Program-made: the position numbers and the translations under genes
In this document: positions 20,930 to 33,129 of the stretch, one piece after another
Layout: each line of letters opens with the position of its first letter
Position numbering within the stretch: position 1 is the stretch's first letter
NCBI GenBank assembly: GCA_020736575.1
Contig: JAGPYM010000053.1
Span: forward strand, 1-64,000
Reading direction: 5' to 3'
Length of the DNA: 64,000 nucleotides
From: Thelonectria olida
Taxonomy: Eukaryota > Ascomycota > Sordariomycetes > Hypocreales > Nectriaceae
The notes under the pieces: generated by a model
Databases searched by the model: none
Told to the model about the DNA's origin: nothing
Seen by the model: only the letters and a program-made list of their open reading frames with translations

Positions 20930-22673
20930 ATGAAGTTTACGCACTTGTACTTGCTCGTCCACTTGTTTGCGTCGACGAACGCTGCCGACCTCGGACATCA
21001 AAAAGATAATTTGCCCCTCCCTCGCGATGGGACGAAATGTCAGCAGGCTGTGCGTGTGGAATGCTAAATGATACAAAAAGCCTTTGCCTAACTAGAATAG
21101 TGCGAGATCTTGGCCTCCGAGTTCCCCGGCAGACTGCACTACGACGACTCCGATAGCAACTTCACAATCTGGGACCAGAAGCAGCTAGAGACCATCTATG
21201 TCTGTCGCGTCGAGCCTGCATCTGCCGACGACGTTTCCAACGTCTTGCGGGTTCTTGTGGATAACTGGTGCAGATTCGCAGTGAAATTCGGTGGCCACTC
21301 GCGCTTTCCAGATGATTCGGTCTCTGTCGGCGGAGTTACTATCGATCTAGGTCTGATTAACAATACGGTGGTATCAGAGGACCGAACTACTGCTCGCATC
21401 GGCGGCGGATCCCTCACTCGCCAGGTTTTTGCTGCTCTTGATCCGTACGGCTTGGCCTACGTCGGAGGAAGAGTCGGACAAGTCGGCATGGGGGGCTTTA
21501 CCCTTGGCGGTGGCACATCCGTACTCGCAGCGAAGTATGGATGGGCCCTAGATCAGGTACTAGAGTATGAAGTGAGGCAAGCTCTTGCTCTAGCGCTATT
21601 TAGAGCCATCCTTTGCTAATCGAACCAGGTTGTCTTACCAAACGCCACGATTGTGACAGCATCTGAATGTTCGCATCCGGACTTGTACTACGCACTTCGA
21701 GGCGGTGGTAACAACTACGGCATCGTAACTTCCTTCAATGTAAGTGTGTTTCCTCAGCGTCCTGTGTACGTTGGGTCTCGCACCTTTCCCGATGCTCAGA
21801 CGGGTCGATTTCTCGAGGAAGCCGAGAAGATCTTTTTGATCCAAGACTACGAAGATACCAACATTGGTCTCGAGTATCGGTATGCCTACTCTGCACAGAA
21901 TGGGTGGACAATGTCGAGCACTCAGCGCTACGCCGAGCCTGTTATGAACCCACCAGTGTTCGATGCTCTTAATAGCATTCCGGCTTTGGGAAATCTCACC
22001 GCAGGCATAAATAGCCTAGCGAACAGCACACGCTTCAGTGGGCCACTGGGAGTCACAAGGTACGAGTCCTAGACACACTCACCGCTATTGAACACTAAAA
22101 TAACCACAGGAACCTGTTTACCACTCTGACACATTACCCGTCCGTAGAGCTAGGCAAGAAAGGCCTTGAAATTCTCAAGAGTAAAGTGGAGGGGGCAAAC
22201 CTCACGAGCCTCAACCCGCAGCTAATTACGTATTCCATTCCTGCCACGACAATGGAAATGTCCAAGGCAAGAGGTGGTAATGCCCTGGGTCTTGGCGTCG
22301 AAGGGCACCTTGTCAGTAAGTCTTATCTCCTGTACCTCTAACTCTGCTTTCCACGGGGACGTTGTAATGATGCGGACGCAACCTGACAACCGTATTAGTC
22401 AATCTCCTTTCTTTGAGCTGGACTACTAGCGCATTGGACAATGCCGCATACGCTTTGGCAGACGACTTTATTGAAGATTTCCGAGACGCCGCCGAGTCTC
22501 TCAATGCCTTCCACCCATTTATTTACATTAATTATGCGAACAAGGGACAAGACGTGTTCGCCGGGTACGGAAAAGGAAACCACCGGAGGCTGGTCAAGAT
22601 TCAACAAACCATTGACCCTCGCGGTGTCTTCACATCCACAGGACTCTGGACGGGCTTTTTCAAGATCCGGTGA
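20930..22673 (+). CDS. Secreted FAD-dependent oxidase (BBE-like)
   Basis: Five exons are deduced: 20930-21049, 21101-21571, 21629-22059, 22110-22315 and 22399-22673, coding 500 residues. The start encodes a signal peptide (MKFTHLYLLVHLFASTNA). FAD-binding features are FGGHSRFP with H106 (the usual 8-alpha histidyl attachment), VGQVGMGGFTLGGGTS and the segment LYYALRGGGNNYGIVT. The C-terminal berberine-bridge motif is YINYANKG...GKGNHRRLVKIQQTIDP. The second FAD attachment Cys of bicovalent members is replaced: KYGWALDQV has Leu (residue 190) where YGWxCD is usual, so flavin is probably bound through His only. Such oxidases act on carbohydrates, alkaloids or cluster intermediates. It is divergent from the aldo-keto reductase at 19104-20246. 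Confidence 0.87.
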
Positions 22674-23095
22674 TGATTGGTTGCGTGGGAGGAAAAGAGA
22701 GAGCTTCTGACCTAGCACTATTGAATTGCTATCCGCCTCATCAAGGGCGAGTTGCTGGCACATTGGCAAAAAGAACCCAGTTTCCTTTTCACAATTCTAG
22801 CATTTTCTCAACCCGTGTAGATGGGAATCTGCCACGAATGAACTGGTTGCGGAACGCAAGGGCTTTTATCTACGAGATGGACCGCGGGGCATACCTGCCT
22901 GGTGAGGATATCGCCAATGCGCCGATTGAAGGGCTTGGCTACAAAAAATTTGCCTCAATGGAGTGGTTCTGGAAGACCATGTTAGAAGAGGGAGAAAACG
23001 TGCTGCGGGAGCATGCGCGGAGAGGCATCGAAGCATGGAAGAGGTTTGTGGACCGGTTGAGCTGGATTTATAGGACGATAAAGCTTTTTTGCTGA
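22673..23095 (+). CDS. Unrecognised ORF, possibly a gene fragment
   Basis: A 140-codon frame opens at an ATG overlapping the oxidase stop codon. Only the second half looks protein-like (DIANAPIEGLGYKKFASMEW, then an amphipathic Glu/Arg-rich helix and KRFVDRLSWIYR). I do not recognise the family. It could be the last exon or a relic of a larger hypothetical gene, since no convincing upstream exon or promoter is visible. Confidence 0.3.
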   Translation: MIGCVGGKERASDLALLNCYPPHQGRVAGTLAKRTQFPFHNSSIFSTRVDGNLPRMNWLRNARAFIYEMDRGAYLPGEDIANAPIEGLGYKKFASMEWFWKTMLEEGENVLREHARRGIEAWKRFVDRLSWIYRTIKLFC

Positions 23096-24659
23096 ACCAA
23101 CCACCTAACACGCTGTCATCAATCTTCCAATAGACGGCCTTCATGGACGCGTTACTGACTTTGGATCAATTGGCGAGTCTAGAAGTTCATCCTAGGACTT
23201 TTCTCCGCCGCGTCGAGAAGAGTTTTCCACGCTCCCTATTGTCAAGCTTCTCAATCTTCTCCGAGCCAGCCCAAAGCCTCCATTGCTCCTCAATCTGATA
23301 CCCGATAATATGAGTTCCCTCGACGGCAGGCTAGACGTGCTGCTCGGCAAGCTTGATCATCCTCGTGCGCCTGGGCTTGAAGCATATATTGACTAGAAAG
23401 CCCTTCTCCACCAGCCAATTGTTGCTGTATTAGTGAACTAGCGTGTCCATCATTGGGGGTTCCTGCAGTCACAACACGTCGAAGGATCGAGTAATGCAAG
23501 GCTTCTCGACCGGGGGTTAGCCTTGCAATTGATCCACGAACACATTGCAGCTTCTGGAGGGGACCCGAGGCGAGTGGTTGGGAGGGAGGGGGTAGTGCTG
23601 GTGCTTAAAGCATCACATATCACATGCTCAGCTATGACGGACGAGATGATGAGAGCGGCAGTCCGACCGGCTGCCCGGTCAAAGACCTTTCCTACTGGAC
23701 AGTACCATTGGAGAACCTAACTCGCTCTGTCGAGTGCCACTCGGTCCAGGATCAGCTCCCTTGCCTGCGGAACGTTGATGGGGAAAAGCTTTATTCCGCA
23801 CGACAAAGCTAAGAATGGCAATGCCCTTGATTGACGGAATATTTCTGACGGAATATCCGAGTCAGCTCTTGCCCCAAGGAATGTTCATCAAGGTTCTTCT
23901 CCTCACCGGCGCCAACACAGACGAAGGCACCACTTTCAACCCGGGTTATCCGCCCCCGCCCCCCTAGGCCGACATGCCCTTGATAGGGACCGGTAAAGAC
24001 CTCTTTCTCAGTTTCGTGTCTTGGCGCACATACGACTTATCGCAGGCAACGATTGAAGGTTCCTAGATCTCTATCCGTGGATGCCTGCAACGAGCCGCCG
24101 CATTCCATCCCCAATTGTTCCACCTTTTCAAGGATGGGGCCCAATGGCGATGTGCTGCCAATATCGGAGGCGATATGGTCATGATTGCATGACGTCGCAA
24201 GATGTGTCAAATTTTTTCACAGGCGCCGCAGCCTGTGTATAATTATCGTTTCGATACCCGTTCTGGAACAGGAGTGAGCTTGAAGGTGTGATGCATTTCG
24301 ACAACGTGGCTTTCAGGTTTCACAGCAACACTGCTCATTTGTGGCCCCGGTACACTATTTCAGGTCCAAGAAACATGGTTCTAAATCCATCTGGTAGCTG
24401 CGTTGAATCAGACCCGTATAGGAAAGTAGGGATTCGTTTCTCAACTCCCCAGAAGTCTAGAGAGAGCTTTTGGGTTAGCATATAAGGGTACCTCACTGGG
24501 ACCGAGTCAATACGTGACTCCAAGATTGTATCACAGATAGACTGTGCAGAGGTCTGTCGCTTTGCGTGGTCGAGTGAACGACGTTCATTTCGAAGATTTG
24601 GCAGCGTCGTACATGGAGACTTATATAATCATGAACTGACCAATCCTCAGCTCTCCATC
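23096..24659. other. Intergenic, no supported gene
   Basis: Several short open stretches exist (for example on the minus strand at 23290-23540) but none has recognisable domains. Composition is ordinary. Confidence 0.3.
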
Positions 24660-25219
24660 TTAGTCTGCTAGATGCTTTAAATCCAAGAACAGACGCCGTC
24701 CCTTGGGCAGGACGGCCCATACACCCTTCATGCGCATATTGCCTTCCTTCATCTTACTGCTCAAACTGAAGTCCAACCGTCGCACTAACCGCCGCACCGC
24801 CAGGTAAAGCTCCGTCTTGGCCAAGGTCTGTCCCATGCAATTGCTTGAACCGACACTATATGGTGTCAAAGCGGCGTTGGCATCCTCAAGATTAATAGCT
24901 CGACTCATCTCGTGGTTCTCGATCCAACGCTCAGGAATGAACTCATCTGGTTTCGGGACGAGGTTAGAATCGCGGTGGTGAATGTAGTTCTGCATGCCGA
25001 CAATCGTTCCAAGTGGGAGCTGAGACTTATACGATACTACTACTGATAGCACGTGGCCTCTTGGCAAACTCAAACCACTACTCACGAGCGGAGCGAACAC
25101 AGCCCCTTCGGTTTTGAACTTCTCGAGTTCCGCCGCAACCTCGGCTATAATAAGCTTGGACAGTCGTTCGCCTTCTTCAGCCCCCAGCTTCGCTAATTTT
25201 TTTACATTATGTTAGAAGC
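24660..25219 (-). pseudogene. Cytochrome P450 C-terminal remnant
   Basis: The minus-strand frame contains LPLGTIVGMQNYIHHRDS, the PERW motif (DEFIPERWIEN) and the heme-binding loop PYSVGSSNCMGQTLAKTEL, with the axial Cys in the FxxGxxxCxG pattern (Phe replaced by Tyr-Ser). The conserved C-terminal beta region follows. Everything N-terminal to the last ~150 residues (oxygen-binding helix, ExxR) is missing; the frame upstream of about 25100 is not P450-like and is lost at the T/A-rich junction near 25200. A full P450 has ~500 residues, so this is a truncated relic. Confidence 0.8.
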
Positions 25220-25293
25220 AACACGCCCTTAATAGAGCGGATAGCGAAATAGAAGTGATTGTAGTATGCTGATTTGAGTAAACTGCCCTAAAT

Positions 25294-26565
25294 CTAGTGA
25301 CCCACCATCGACTGAAAGATGGCAGAGAACCTCTCTCCAACCGGCTTCGCGTCGTCCACAATCTTCCGCATCGTCTTCAACTCCTCTTCTGTTAGCACGA
25401 CATCTCGAGACCCCCAGTTCTCCTCCAGGCGCGAGGCCTTGGTCGTGCCCGGGATAGCAAGCAGTCCTTGCGCGGCAACCCAAGCCAGCGCGATCTGCGC
25501 AACCGTGCAGCCCTTTGCCGTCGCCAATTGCTTGATCTCATCCACGATGGCCTTGTTTTTGTAGAAATTCTCCCCCTGAAACTTAGGGACTGCGATGATG
25601 CAAGTCAGTCTTCGTATGATGGAAATGCAGTCGCAAGCACATGTGGTGACCTACCTGTGCGTCTGAAATCATCAGGTGCAAAGTCATCGGGGGACTTGAA
25701 CTGGAAGTCATCTACAAGCCAGCCGTGTCCCAACGGGCTGAAGGCCACAAATGCCACGCCCAACTCCTTGGCTGTCTCGATGAGACCGTTGGTCTCGTGC
25801 AGTGTCTCAAAGGCTGAGTACTCAGCTTGAATGGCATCAATCTTGGCGACTTGAACATGTTAGCGTTTGTAACTTTGTAGTCATCGGCATACGAACTCGA
25901 GTTTGCCTTGCGCAAGGTCTCGGCAGAGCATTCAGACAGACCAATGTACTTGGTTTTTCCAGCACGGCGGAGTTCGTCTAGGGCGCCAATGGACTCCTCG
26001 AGGGGAGTATCTTGACTTCAGAGTTAGGAAATTCCGAAAGAGTCTGCGTAGGGGACCTTGACGCACTGGGGTCGATTCTGTGGAGATAGTAGAGGTCAGG
26101 AACAAAACCAAGCCTGTCGATTGTCCCCTCGATGTATTCCTTGATGTGAGCTGCTGAGTTGGTCACTCTTCGCTGAGGTCCGAACACATCAAATCCGCAT
26201 TTGGATGCCACTGCGTAACATCTGCCGTAAGCCATGGCGCATCGCATAAAACCCGAGGCCGCGAGACTCACCAAAAAGCTGGTCACGGACGTCATGCTTC
26301 TTAATAAAGTCTCCAAGCAGCTGCTCGTTTGCGCCATTCTTGTAGGCAACCTAGAACCCGAAGCCGTCAGAAATAATGTCTTCAGCTTCCCTCATGAGTG
26401 TATTACCGCTGTATCCCAAAACGTGCAGCCGAGCTCGACCGCTTTCAAAAGGACCGGCTCAGCTTGTTCGAGGCTCAGATCGCTCCCCATGGCAGAGCTC
26501 AGACCCATGGCGCCAAAACCGGGGACAGGGACTTGCTGGCCGCCAAACGGAAGTGAGTTGACCAT
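25294..26565 (-). CDS. Aldo-keto reductase (pyridoxal reductase-like)
   Basis: Six exons are deduced on the minus strand: 26565-26407, 26350-26272, 26210-26067, 26010-25897, 25849-25655 and 25589-25294. The introns are 47-65 bp, all phases fit and the product has 328 residues. The ATG at 26565 begins [21 protein letters not shown]. The catalytic tetrad is D51 (FWDTA), Y56 (VAYKNG), K83 (VASKCG) and H123 (YYLHRID). Later blocks are [40 protein letters not shown] and [16 protein letters not shown], a standard NADPH-AKR set. The closest group is the YakC/pyridoxal-reductase type. Intron 4 uses a weak donor (A/GTTCGT). Despite the many frame breaks in the raw sequence the gene appears intact. Confidence 0.85.
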
Positions 26566-28573
26566 CTTGGTAATTCGGGAGTCTGGACAAGGGTCAGTTT
26601 GACGATGCTTTAACATGGCGCAAAATATTTGTCGTCGTTTCGGACGAGATTGGTGCGCTCATGGATGGCATTGCGATGCTTACGTTTGAAATGGCGGTAC
26701 GTCGATTGGGATAGATATCGTGCAAAGTGCATGCGTGTGAGAGGGAAATTGTTGGGAAGCGTTCAGGCAAGCAGCCACCAGATATAAAGACCTACTGCTT
26801 GATTTAAACTTCTCAAGTGATGACGGTAGAGAAGCCACCTACTTTTCCACAGGTGCGCCGAGCACAGCGCCGTGGTCACGGATTTATGGAATGAAGGCTA
26901 ATCGCCGATATCTCCGGTGACGCCGGTCACAATGACGTGTCTTCGGTGTTGAAACAGTTCTATTGAGAGCTCGGCACCAGATAGTTAGATCCGTACAGAT
27001 TAGTCTACGTACTTCGTTTCGTACTTCGTCCTCCTCATGAGGCGCACACATCTCTGGCAAGCCCCTAGACTAGTTAATACGGGTAGTCGGGTCATCCAGT
27101 TGCAGTTGGCCTTTCTAACTTGGGCTAGCCAAGGAGGGGCCATTTTCGGCACTGTGTCCGTCTGCGTTAAAGGGGGGTAAGGTGGTTGCATATAACCAAT
27201 CAAGGGTCCAGCCCTCTCACACATCGCGTATTAACCTGTGATGACAGTGAATTCTTTCCGTCCATCTTCACAAGACCTCTGAGCCATAGACCCGCCGCTG
27301 TGTAGAAATCTTCCGACTGTGACCGTTGAGCCGATGCGTCAGCAGGCAGAGGCCAAAAATTTACGCGAGGATTGGACGGGCGTGACAAGTACCTTGGAGA
27401 AAAAAGCGATAGAATCGGCTCCATGAAAGGGCATGCATTTCGTCTGCCTCCATCCCCATTTTTCCTTTCTAATTGCACACAGCTGATAAGCCGCATGCGC
27501 TAATATAGGGAAAAGGAGGCATACTAGTATTATCTCTCTGCCAACCTTAAAGCATTATATAATATATATAGCAAGCAATACTATAAATAGTAATAAGTAG
27601 ATATTAATAAGGAGGATTAATAATATTCTTTTATAAGACTATTTTTTAAAAGATTTTTTTTTTCTTTTTTTTTAGTTTTACTTTAAAATTTAGGGCTTAT
27701 ATAAAAAGTATATAATAATTGTAATTATAATAGCTAATAATTAAATTATTTCAATATTTTAATATAATTTAATATATTAAATACTATTCTGTATAATATA
27801 ATCACCTAGTTGCATTAGTGCCCCGTCTAACTGTAAATCAATTAGACCTTCTGTTATGGAATACCGAAGGGCCTTCAGCCCCTACTTGCCCATCATCGGC
27901 TTTGGTGGGTGATTGCAGACTTGTGGCTGAACGAACATTGGCGTTTTAGGCATGGCTCATCAGAGAGTCAACGAGCTAGAATGTTCTCCATCTCATCATA
28001 CGATTTGTCAGCCGAAGCATGAATATTACCAGTAACTGCTACAGTCAATGCCTGGTAAAACTGTTCAAGGCTCTTGTGCACCAGAGCGGCTGGGCACGGT
28101 TGGTATTGAGGGAGCCAATTCTTATCAGGAGGTTAATCGAACCATTCCCTCGTTGCTAAGGCTAAAGTTACACCGCCGTCTAGCATACCGGCGGCTTAAT
28201 GCTAATATGGCATGTCGACGCGGAGTTGTGTATTTACTTCGACACCAGTTGAAGACGCGCTTGTATTTGTCAAACGGAAGATATAGGCTATTAGCACTGC
28301 GGCGAGACGAGTGATCATTCCCTTTTGCCGTAGCGGCAACTCAGTCTGACTGTATTTTTCTGCTGTACCTCAAAACGCTCATCGGAACTGTAAAAACGTG
28401 GTCAAGTGTAGGCGGGTATGATTGTTGGCACAAGGCTTCCGTAACCAGACAGGATTTGATCCTAACTTCAGAGCTTGAGACTCAAGCTGATGACAGATCA
28501 GTGAGGCGGAACCTGAGGTAGATTTGCCCAAGGCATTTCTGCAGCTGAGGTGAAAGCGTACAGAAATCGCATC
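26566..28573. other. Intergenic with A/T-rich island and repeat scrap
   Basis: No gene is supported. 27530-27830 is an A/T-rich RIP-like island. A short sequence at 28309-28339 resembles the terminal repeat of the MITE-like element at 56136-56683. Confidence 0.5.
28309..28339 (+). repeat. Fragment related to the MITE terminal repeat
   Basis: GAGTGATCATTCCCTTTTGC and the following CGTAGCGGCAA match the left terminal repeat at about 56175-56205 at roughly 26 of 31 positions. TTGCCG-TAG-CGGCAA inside it is a perfect 6-bp stem. Confidence 0.5.
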
Positions 28574-29830
28574 TCACAGCCCTTCCAGGTTCAATCTCAG
28601 CGAGTCCTCTATAGACGTCCAACCACGTCTCCCAAGAGTTTTCAGCAACGCGGTACCGCGCTCATTAGAAACTTGAGACAGATCTTTAATCGTTCCGTCG
28701 GTGAAATCATCTACCCACTCGTGGTTGGGCCTGATCTTGCGAAGATGGTCCAACACGTCACTGCCGAGTGGTCAGATGTCTTTCTATGGATTGCAAACTG
28801 GGGGTTCCGGGACCACTTACTTCCACGTGAAATGCGTAGCATATGAGATGATGCGCTCGTTGTTAATAGCAGGGTCTACAAGAGCACCTACGTGCAAACG
28901 AGCTGAGTCTTGCACATCCACAAACCATTCTGTACGGCTGATTAATATCAAACACGTCTCGCCAGTCCTCCAATTCGATGACGCGAAAAGTCAAAGCAGC
29001 CGGAAAGCAACCCAGCCACCTTGAAGGCAATGGCCGCGTCAGAAGGGAAGAGTAAACTTACGATAGTCAAGATGCTTTGCTCGTTCAGGCTGGCCATGGA
29101 GGATTTCCTTGACGAAAGATCCCGAGCTCGCGGGAATGGACCAATCCAGAACCTTGCCAAAGTTGACACCCAGGACAATAGAGTTGATGGTAAAGTGTGG
29201 CTGCTTTTCTTTTGAGTATGCGAAAAGAGCTTTCTCGCCCTCGACCTTGCTTGCGGCGTACACAGACATGGCGCGGTCAGGGAGGTATGGCGGCGGAGCC
29301 CAGGCCATCTTGACGTCCTCCTCGTTGTATGTCTCGGGACCAAGTCTGCGGGCAACGTTTGGTGTAGGCGGAGCCAGGGCCGCGGCGGATGATGTGTACA
29401 CGAGGCTCTTCACCGTTGGTGTTTTAGAAGCCGATTCGAGGATCTCATGAATGCTGGAAACGACATCCGGGATAACCGCTTTGGGGTCCGGGTTGAAAGT
29501 CACATTGCTCGCGACATGAGCAATACCAGCTACACCTGCGTTGTGTTCGTCAACATGTGTTTTATCCAAGGCTGGGGCAATACCAAGACCTTGGACTGCC
29601 AAATCGAATGCTCCAGGGGCTGAAAAGTCTTTGACGACGACTAATTCGACCTTGTCTTTTCCAAACTTATCCTCCCAAAGCTCAAGCAAGCCTCCCACTT
29701 TTCTGACATCTCGAACTGTTCCTCGGACATTGAAACCGGCCTCTAGTAGCTGGTCGGCGACGTGTGAGCCGATGTAGCCATTGATGCCGGTGACGAGAAC
29801 GACGGATCCGGGGGGTAGAGCTGAGGACAT
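28574..29830 (-). CDS. GRE2-type NAD(P)-dependent ketoreductase (extended SDR)
   Basis: Minus-strand exons are 29830-29590, 29535-29062, 28929-28821 and 28760-28574, giving 336 residues. The start is MSSALPPGSVVLVTGINGYIG, a Rossmann TGxxGxxG motif. The catalytic Tyr-Lys pair is in SVYAASKVEGEKAL, with the upstream Ser in LVYTSSAAAL. Exon 3 supplies QWFVDVQDSARLHVGAL and ISYATHFTW, and exon 4 the C-terminal DVLDHLRKIRPNHEW. The family (GRE2/dihydroflavonol reductase-like) reduces ketones and aldehydes, including methylglyoxal, with NADPH. The first intron (29589-29536) is 54 bp, in frame and free of stops; retaining it would add 18 residues that homologues lack (354 residues). The 132-bp second intron is longer than usual here. 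Confidence 0.87.
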
Positions 29831-31711
29831 GTTGATGATATGAAGACAATGTCAAGAATGATTGGATTCTCCCGAGTAAGGAAAGCTTGGGTTTATATGA
29901 CACGCCCTCAGGCGTCGCTGGTGTGTTGACATGCTTCTAAATGCTCCAGTCGAATGCTTTGATTTACGACAATTTGAAATCACTCCATCTCTATACAAGT
30001 TAGTGAGCATCTAGATGGGAAACACAGTATCGCGACCCATGTCATGTCCTAGGTCAAGGCCGGGCAGCCAGAACCGGCAGAACCAGAAGTACAGACCAAC
30101 AGAGGTAGATAGACCACTCCTGATTACTGTAGAATCTTAGTGACCACTCTATCTCCAGTCAGGCGGAAGGGAGAGCGGAAGGGCCAATGCTACCCACGAG
30201 CCCCTCCTGCTCCGCATGAATAAGCGATGAGCTATATGCAGCTGAAATGCGGAGTTCTAGATTGAACGCTCGAGCAGATGTCCAATTTTGCGGAGTTTGA
30301 TGCACTGGGGGGATCAGCCACACCGATGTTCAAGACGTCAAATCAAGTGTAGACAGCCTCCCTGGAAGTACGATGAGGGGCTTGGCGATTGGAAATCCAG
30401 CCGCATGAATGTAACGCACTTGCAATAGCGCAGTAAGGCGGCTGCATTAGCGTCTCACCTTAATACTCAAACCCCGCCGCCCCTTGTCAACTCGGGATCA
30501 AAGTCATAAACACGGACTGTGGCTTAGTATCACTGAAGTCTTCGAGAGTAAGCCAAATCGAATGAAGCCGAAATCTTCACAAACTCATCCCAATATTAGA
30601 GCTCATAGTGCCCGACAATCATGGTGAATGGCGTTGTGAGGCATCTTGTTTACTCAGAAGATGCTTCTCGCAGTCCTGGAATAAGGGCCATTGCCTTCAT
30701 TCATGAATAAAAGCATTAACGGTCAAAACGAGTTCTATAGTCAATGGCTTTTCGATTGATCCTGTTTTTCTTGTTGTCATCCCCGCCGTCAACGGTTACT
30801 TAGGCAAAACGCTCTGGGGGCTACCAACACTCGAAACCACGAACCGCGAGGACCTCGGTCAACCGTACCCTGGATTCTATTGATCTGCGCTCTGAAAAGT
30901 GTGATTACCAATACTAGAGGAGCTAGATGCTTGGAAATACAACGTTTGCCCTTTCGCTCCGGTTATTAAAGCAATTATTCAGCGACATGCTCATTTGGAG
31001 ACAGAGCCGGCACTGTCCTAGACAAGCGGTTAGCCGAAGGAATACAAAAAGAAGGAAAAGTACGCCAAAGCTAACCATTCACAAACACGGTTCATTCACT
31101 TCCTTATCATGTGTGACTTGCATACTGATCCGTAAACACATCAGCAGTTGAGTGAGCACCTAAAAGGCTAGAATAAAGACAAGACCTTAGTCTTGACACT
31201 ACTGCACTCGGTGCAGCCTGCCGAGCGTCCAATTTCCAACTCTAATCACGGCATTTCTCAAGCTAAGCAAGATGCACGCCCCAAACAAGCCATCCGAATT
31301 CTTTAAGTTTCCCGCTCCGATCGCTCAGCTGTAAGGTATTGCATGTGGCCTGCTGACAAATAGCAGCAAGAGAGGTTGGAGAAGCAAGCGGTGTGGCTGA
31401 TCCTATCCACGGTTGAGCACATGCATTTACACTAATGGGGCCATGGGCGGCTTGGATTGTCTGGGTGCGGAGTTTTGTATCTGTAGAGACGAGTCTCACT
31501 CCACCATTGCCCAGTTTTGCGGAAACTGACGAGAGTCGCACCAGGGGCCTTGAGTGGTTAGTATCAGCGACGCTTCAAGATGGCTAAGGAAGCCAGGCAC
31601 CAACTTGATCTGTGGTATAAATAGGACCCGAACACTCGACGCAAAGCGTGTGGACATTCACTCTATTCAAGCTGCAACCTAAGATCAGCCAGCCGCTGCC
31701 CTCTAACCATT
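29831..31711. other. Intergenic, no supported gene
   Basis: Nearly 1.9 kb between two divergent reductase genes. Only short spurious frames are seen. A TATAAATA box at about 31616 precedes the NmrA-like gene by ~95 bp. Confidence 0.4.
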
Positions 31712-32873
31712 ATGAAACTCGCCATCGTCGGGGCGACCGGCCAGACTGGTTCTGTCATTGTGGACGCCCTCCTCAAGTCAACAACACCTAAATTTGTATG
31801 GATGTTTATGGTTGACGGGTTCGCCATTCCAAAACACCGCTAATATTGCGTCTAGGAGATCTTGGCTTTGACCAGGCCTTCCTCCCTACAGAAGCCGGAG
31901 GTGGTTGACTTGGGGAAAAGGGGGGTTGCGATTGTCGCTGCTGACCTCGGGGGGACAGAGGATGAATTAGCAAAATTGCTCAAAGGCACCGATATTGTCA
32001 TCTCCGCCATCTATGGGGGCAGTGTGGCAGCCGAGCTTTCTCTGATTAATGCTTCTAAAGCCGCAGGTGTCAAGCGGTATATACCCTGCTTCTTCGCCAC
32101 GGTAGCGGCTCCTAAGGGTGCCCTTATGCTGAGAGACATGGTAAGCTGTTTTCATGGACATCTACTTGCAGGAATAGGACTAACTCAAAGTACCAGAAAG
32201 AGGATGTGCTGAACCATATCAAGAATATATTTCTGCCCTACACAGTTATAGATGTCGGTTGGTGGTATCAGGTTAACTTGCCCCGCCTCCCTTCTGGTCG
32301 CATCGACTACGTCGCTATGGAGACCACAGACGGCATTGCTGGGGATGGAGATGTCCCATTCGCTTTAACAGATCTTCGAGACGTCGGGCGTTATGTCGCT
32401 CGCATCATTGCCGATCCTCGGACTCTGAATCGAATGGTTTTCGCTTACAATGAAGTCTTTACCCACAGCCAACTGTATGGCTTGTTAGAAGAGATCAGCG
32501 GAGAGAAACTCGAGCGCCGATACGTGCGTGCACCTACCCGCGCATACACTGAACAGAGCTGACTTGACAGCAGGTCCGCGCCGAGGCCATCGCAGCCAGC
32601 ATTGCCGAGATCGAGGCCGCAGAGCCAAGTCCAGATTCGGTTGAATTTGTGACGCTGGCGAAGTACCAATACTGGTATTCCTGCGGTGTTCGCGGGGATA
32701 ACACTCCCGAGTATGCTCGGTACTTGGGCTACATCACCACTAAGGAGCTGTACCCCGACATGGAATGGATCAGCCTTGCGGCGTACTTTCAGGACGTTAT
32801 TGGTGGCAAAGGAGAGAGAGTGTATAAGCACCTACAGGACTTGCTGACCGTCAGCAATGCCAAGAAGGCTTGA
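31712..32873 (+). CDS. NmrA-like / isoflavone reductase family protein
   Basis: Four exons are deduced: 31712-31795, 31856-32140, 32197-32523 and 32574-32873, encoding 331 residues with three introns of 50-60 bp. MKLAIVGATGQTGSVIVDALL is the Rossmann NAD(P)-binding start. GTDIVISAIYGG and AAGVKRYIPCFFAT follow, and KEDVLNHIKNIFLPYTVIDVGWW begins exon 3. Members are either atypical SDR enzymes or redox-sensing regulators such as NmrA. The absence of a clear YxxxK catalytic pair makes the enzyme-versus-sensor choice open. A TATA box lies ~95 bp upstream. Confidence 0.87.
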
Positions 32874-33129
32874 CGACACTGCCTTGGCCATGGGTGTGTT
32901 GTAGGTGAAGGGCGGAGGGTCATCTGACGGGTGATGAGAATCTTGAGGGCCAGGTTCAATTTATAAGTCACGTGCCCTACATCTCGCATCACCCACCTTC
33001 TCGCGGACCCACTTTCAACCTCGACCTTAACAACGCACTTCCAACCACACGCGTTTCCTTCCTTTTAATAACCTTATTCATGCGTTTTTATATATTCCAG
33101 TTATTTACAACGTCCAAATACGCTCAGGG

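Noticed and set aside
22866..23144. 92-codon minus-strand frame over the unassigned plus ORF
   Set aside because: No domain features; the plus-strand frame has better protein-like composition.
27530..27830. A/T-rich island as a possible mitochondrial insertion or replication origin
   Set aside because: No mitochondrial genes; composition and TA-rich texture match the other RIP-like blocks.
31263..31541. 92-codon minus-strand frame upstream of the NmrA-like gene
   Set aside because: No homology, no splice partners; looks random.
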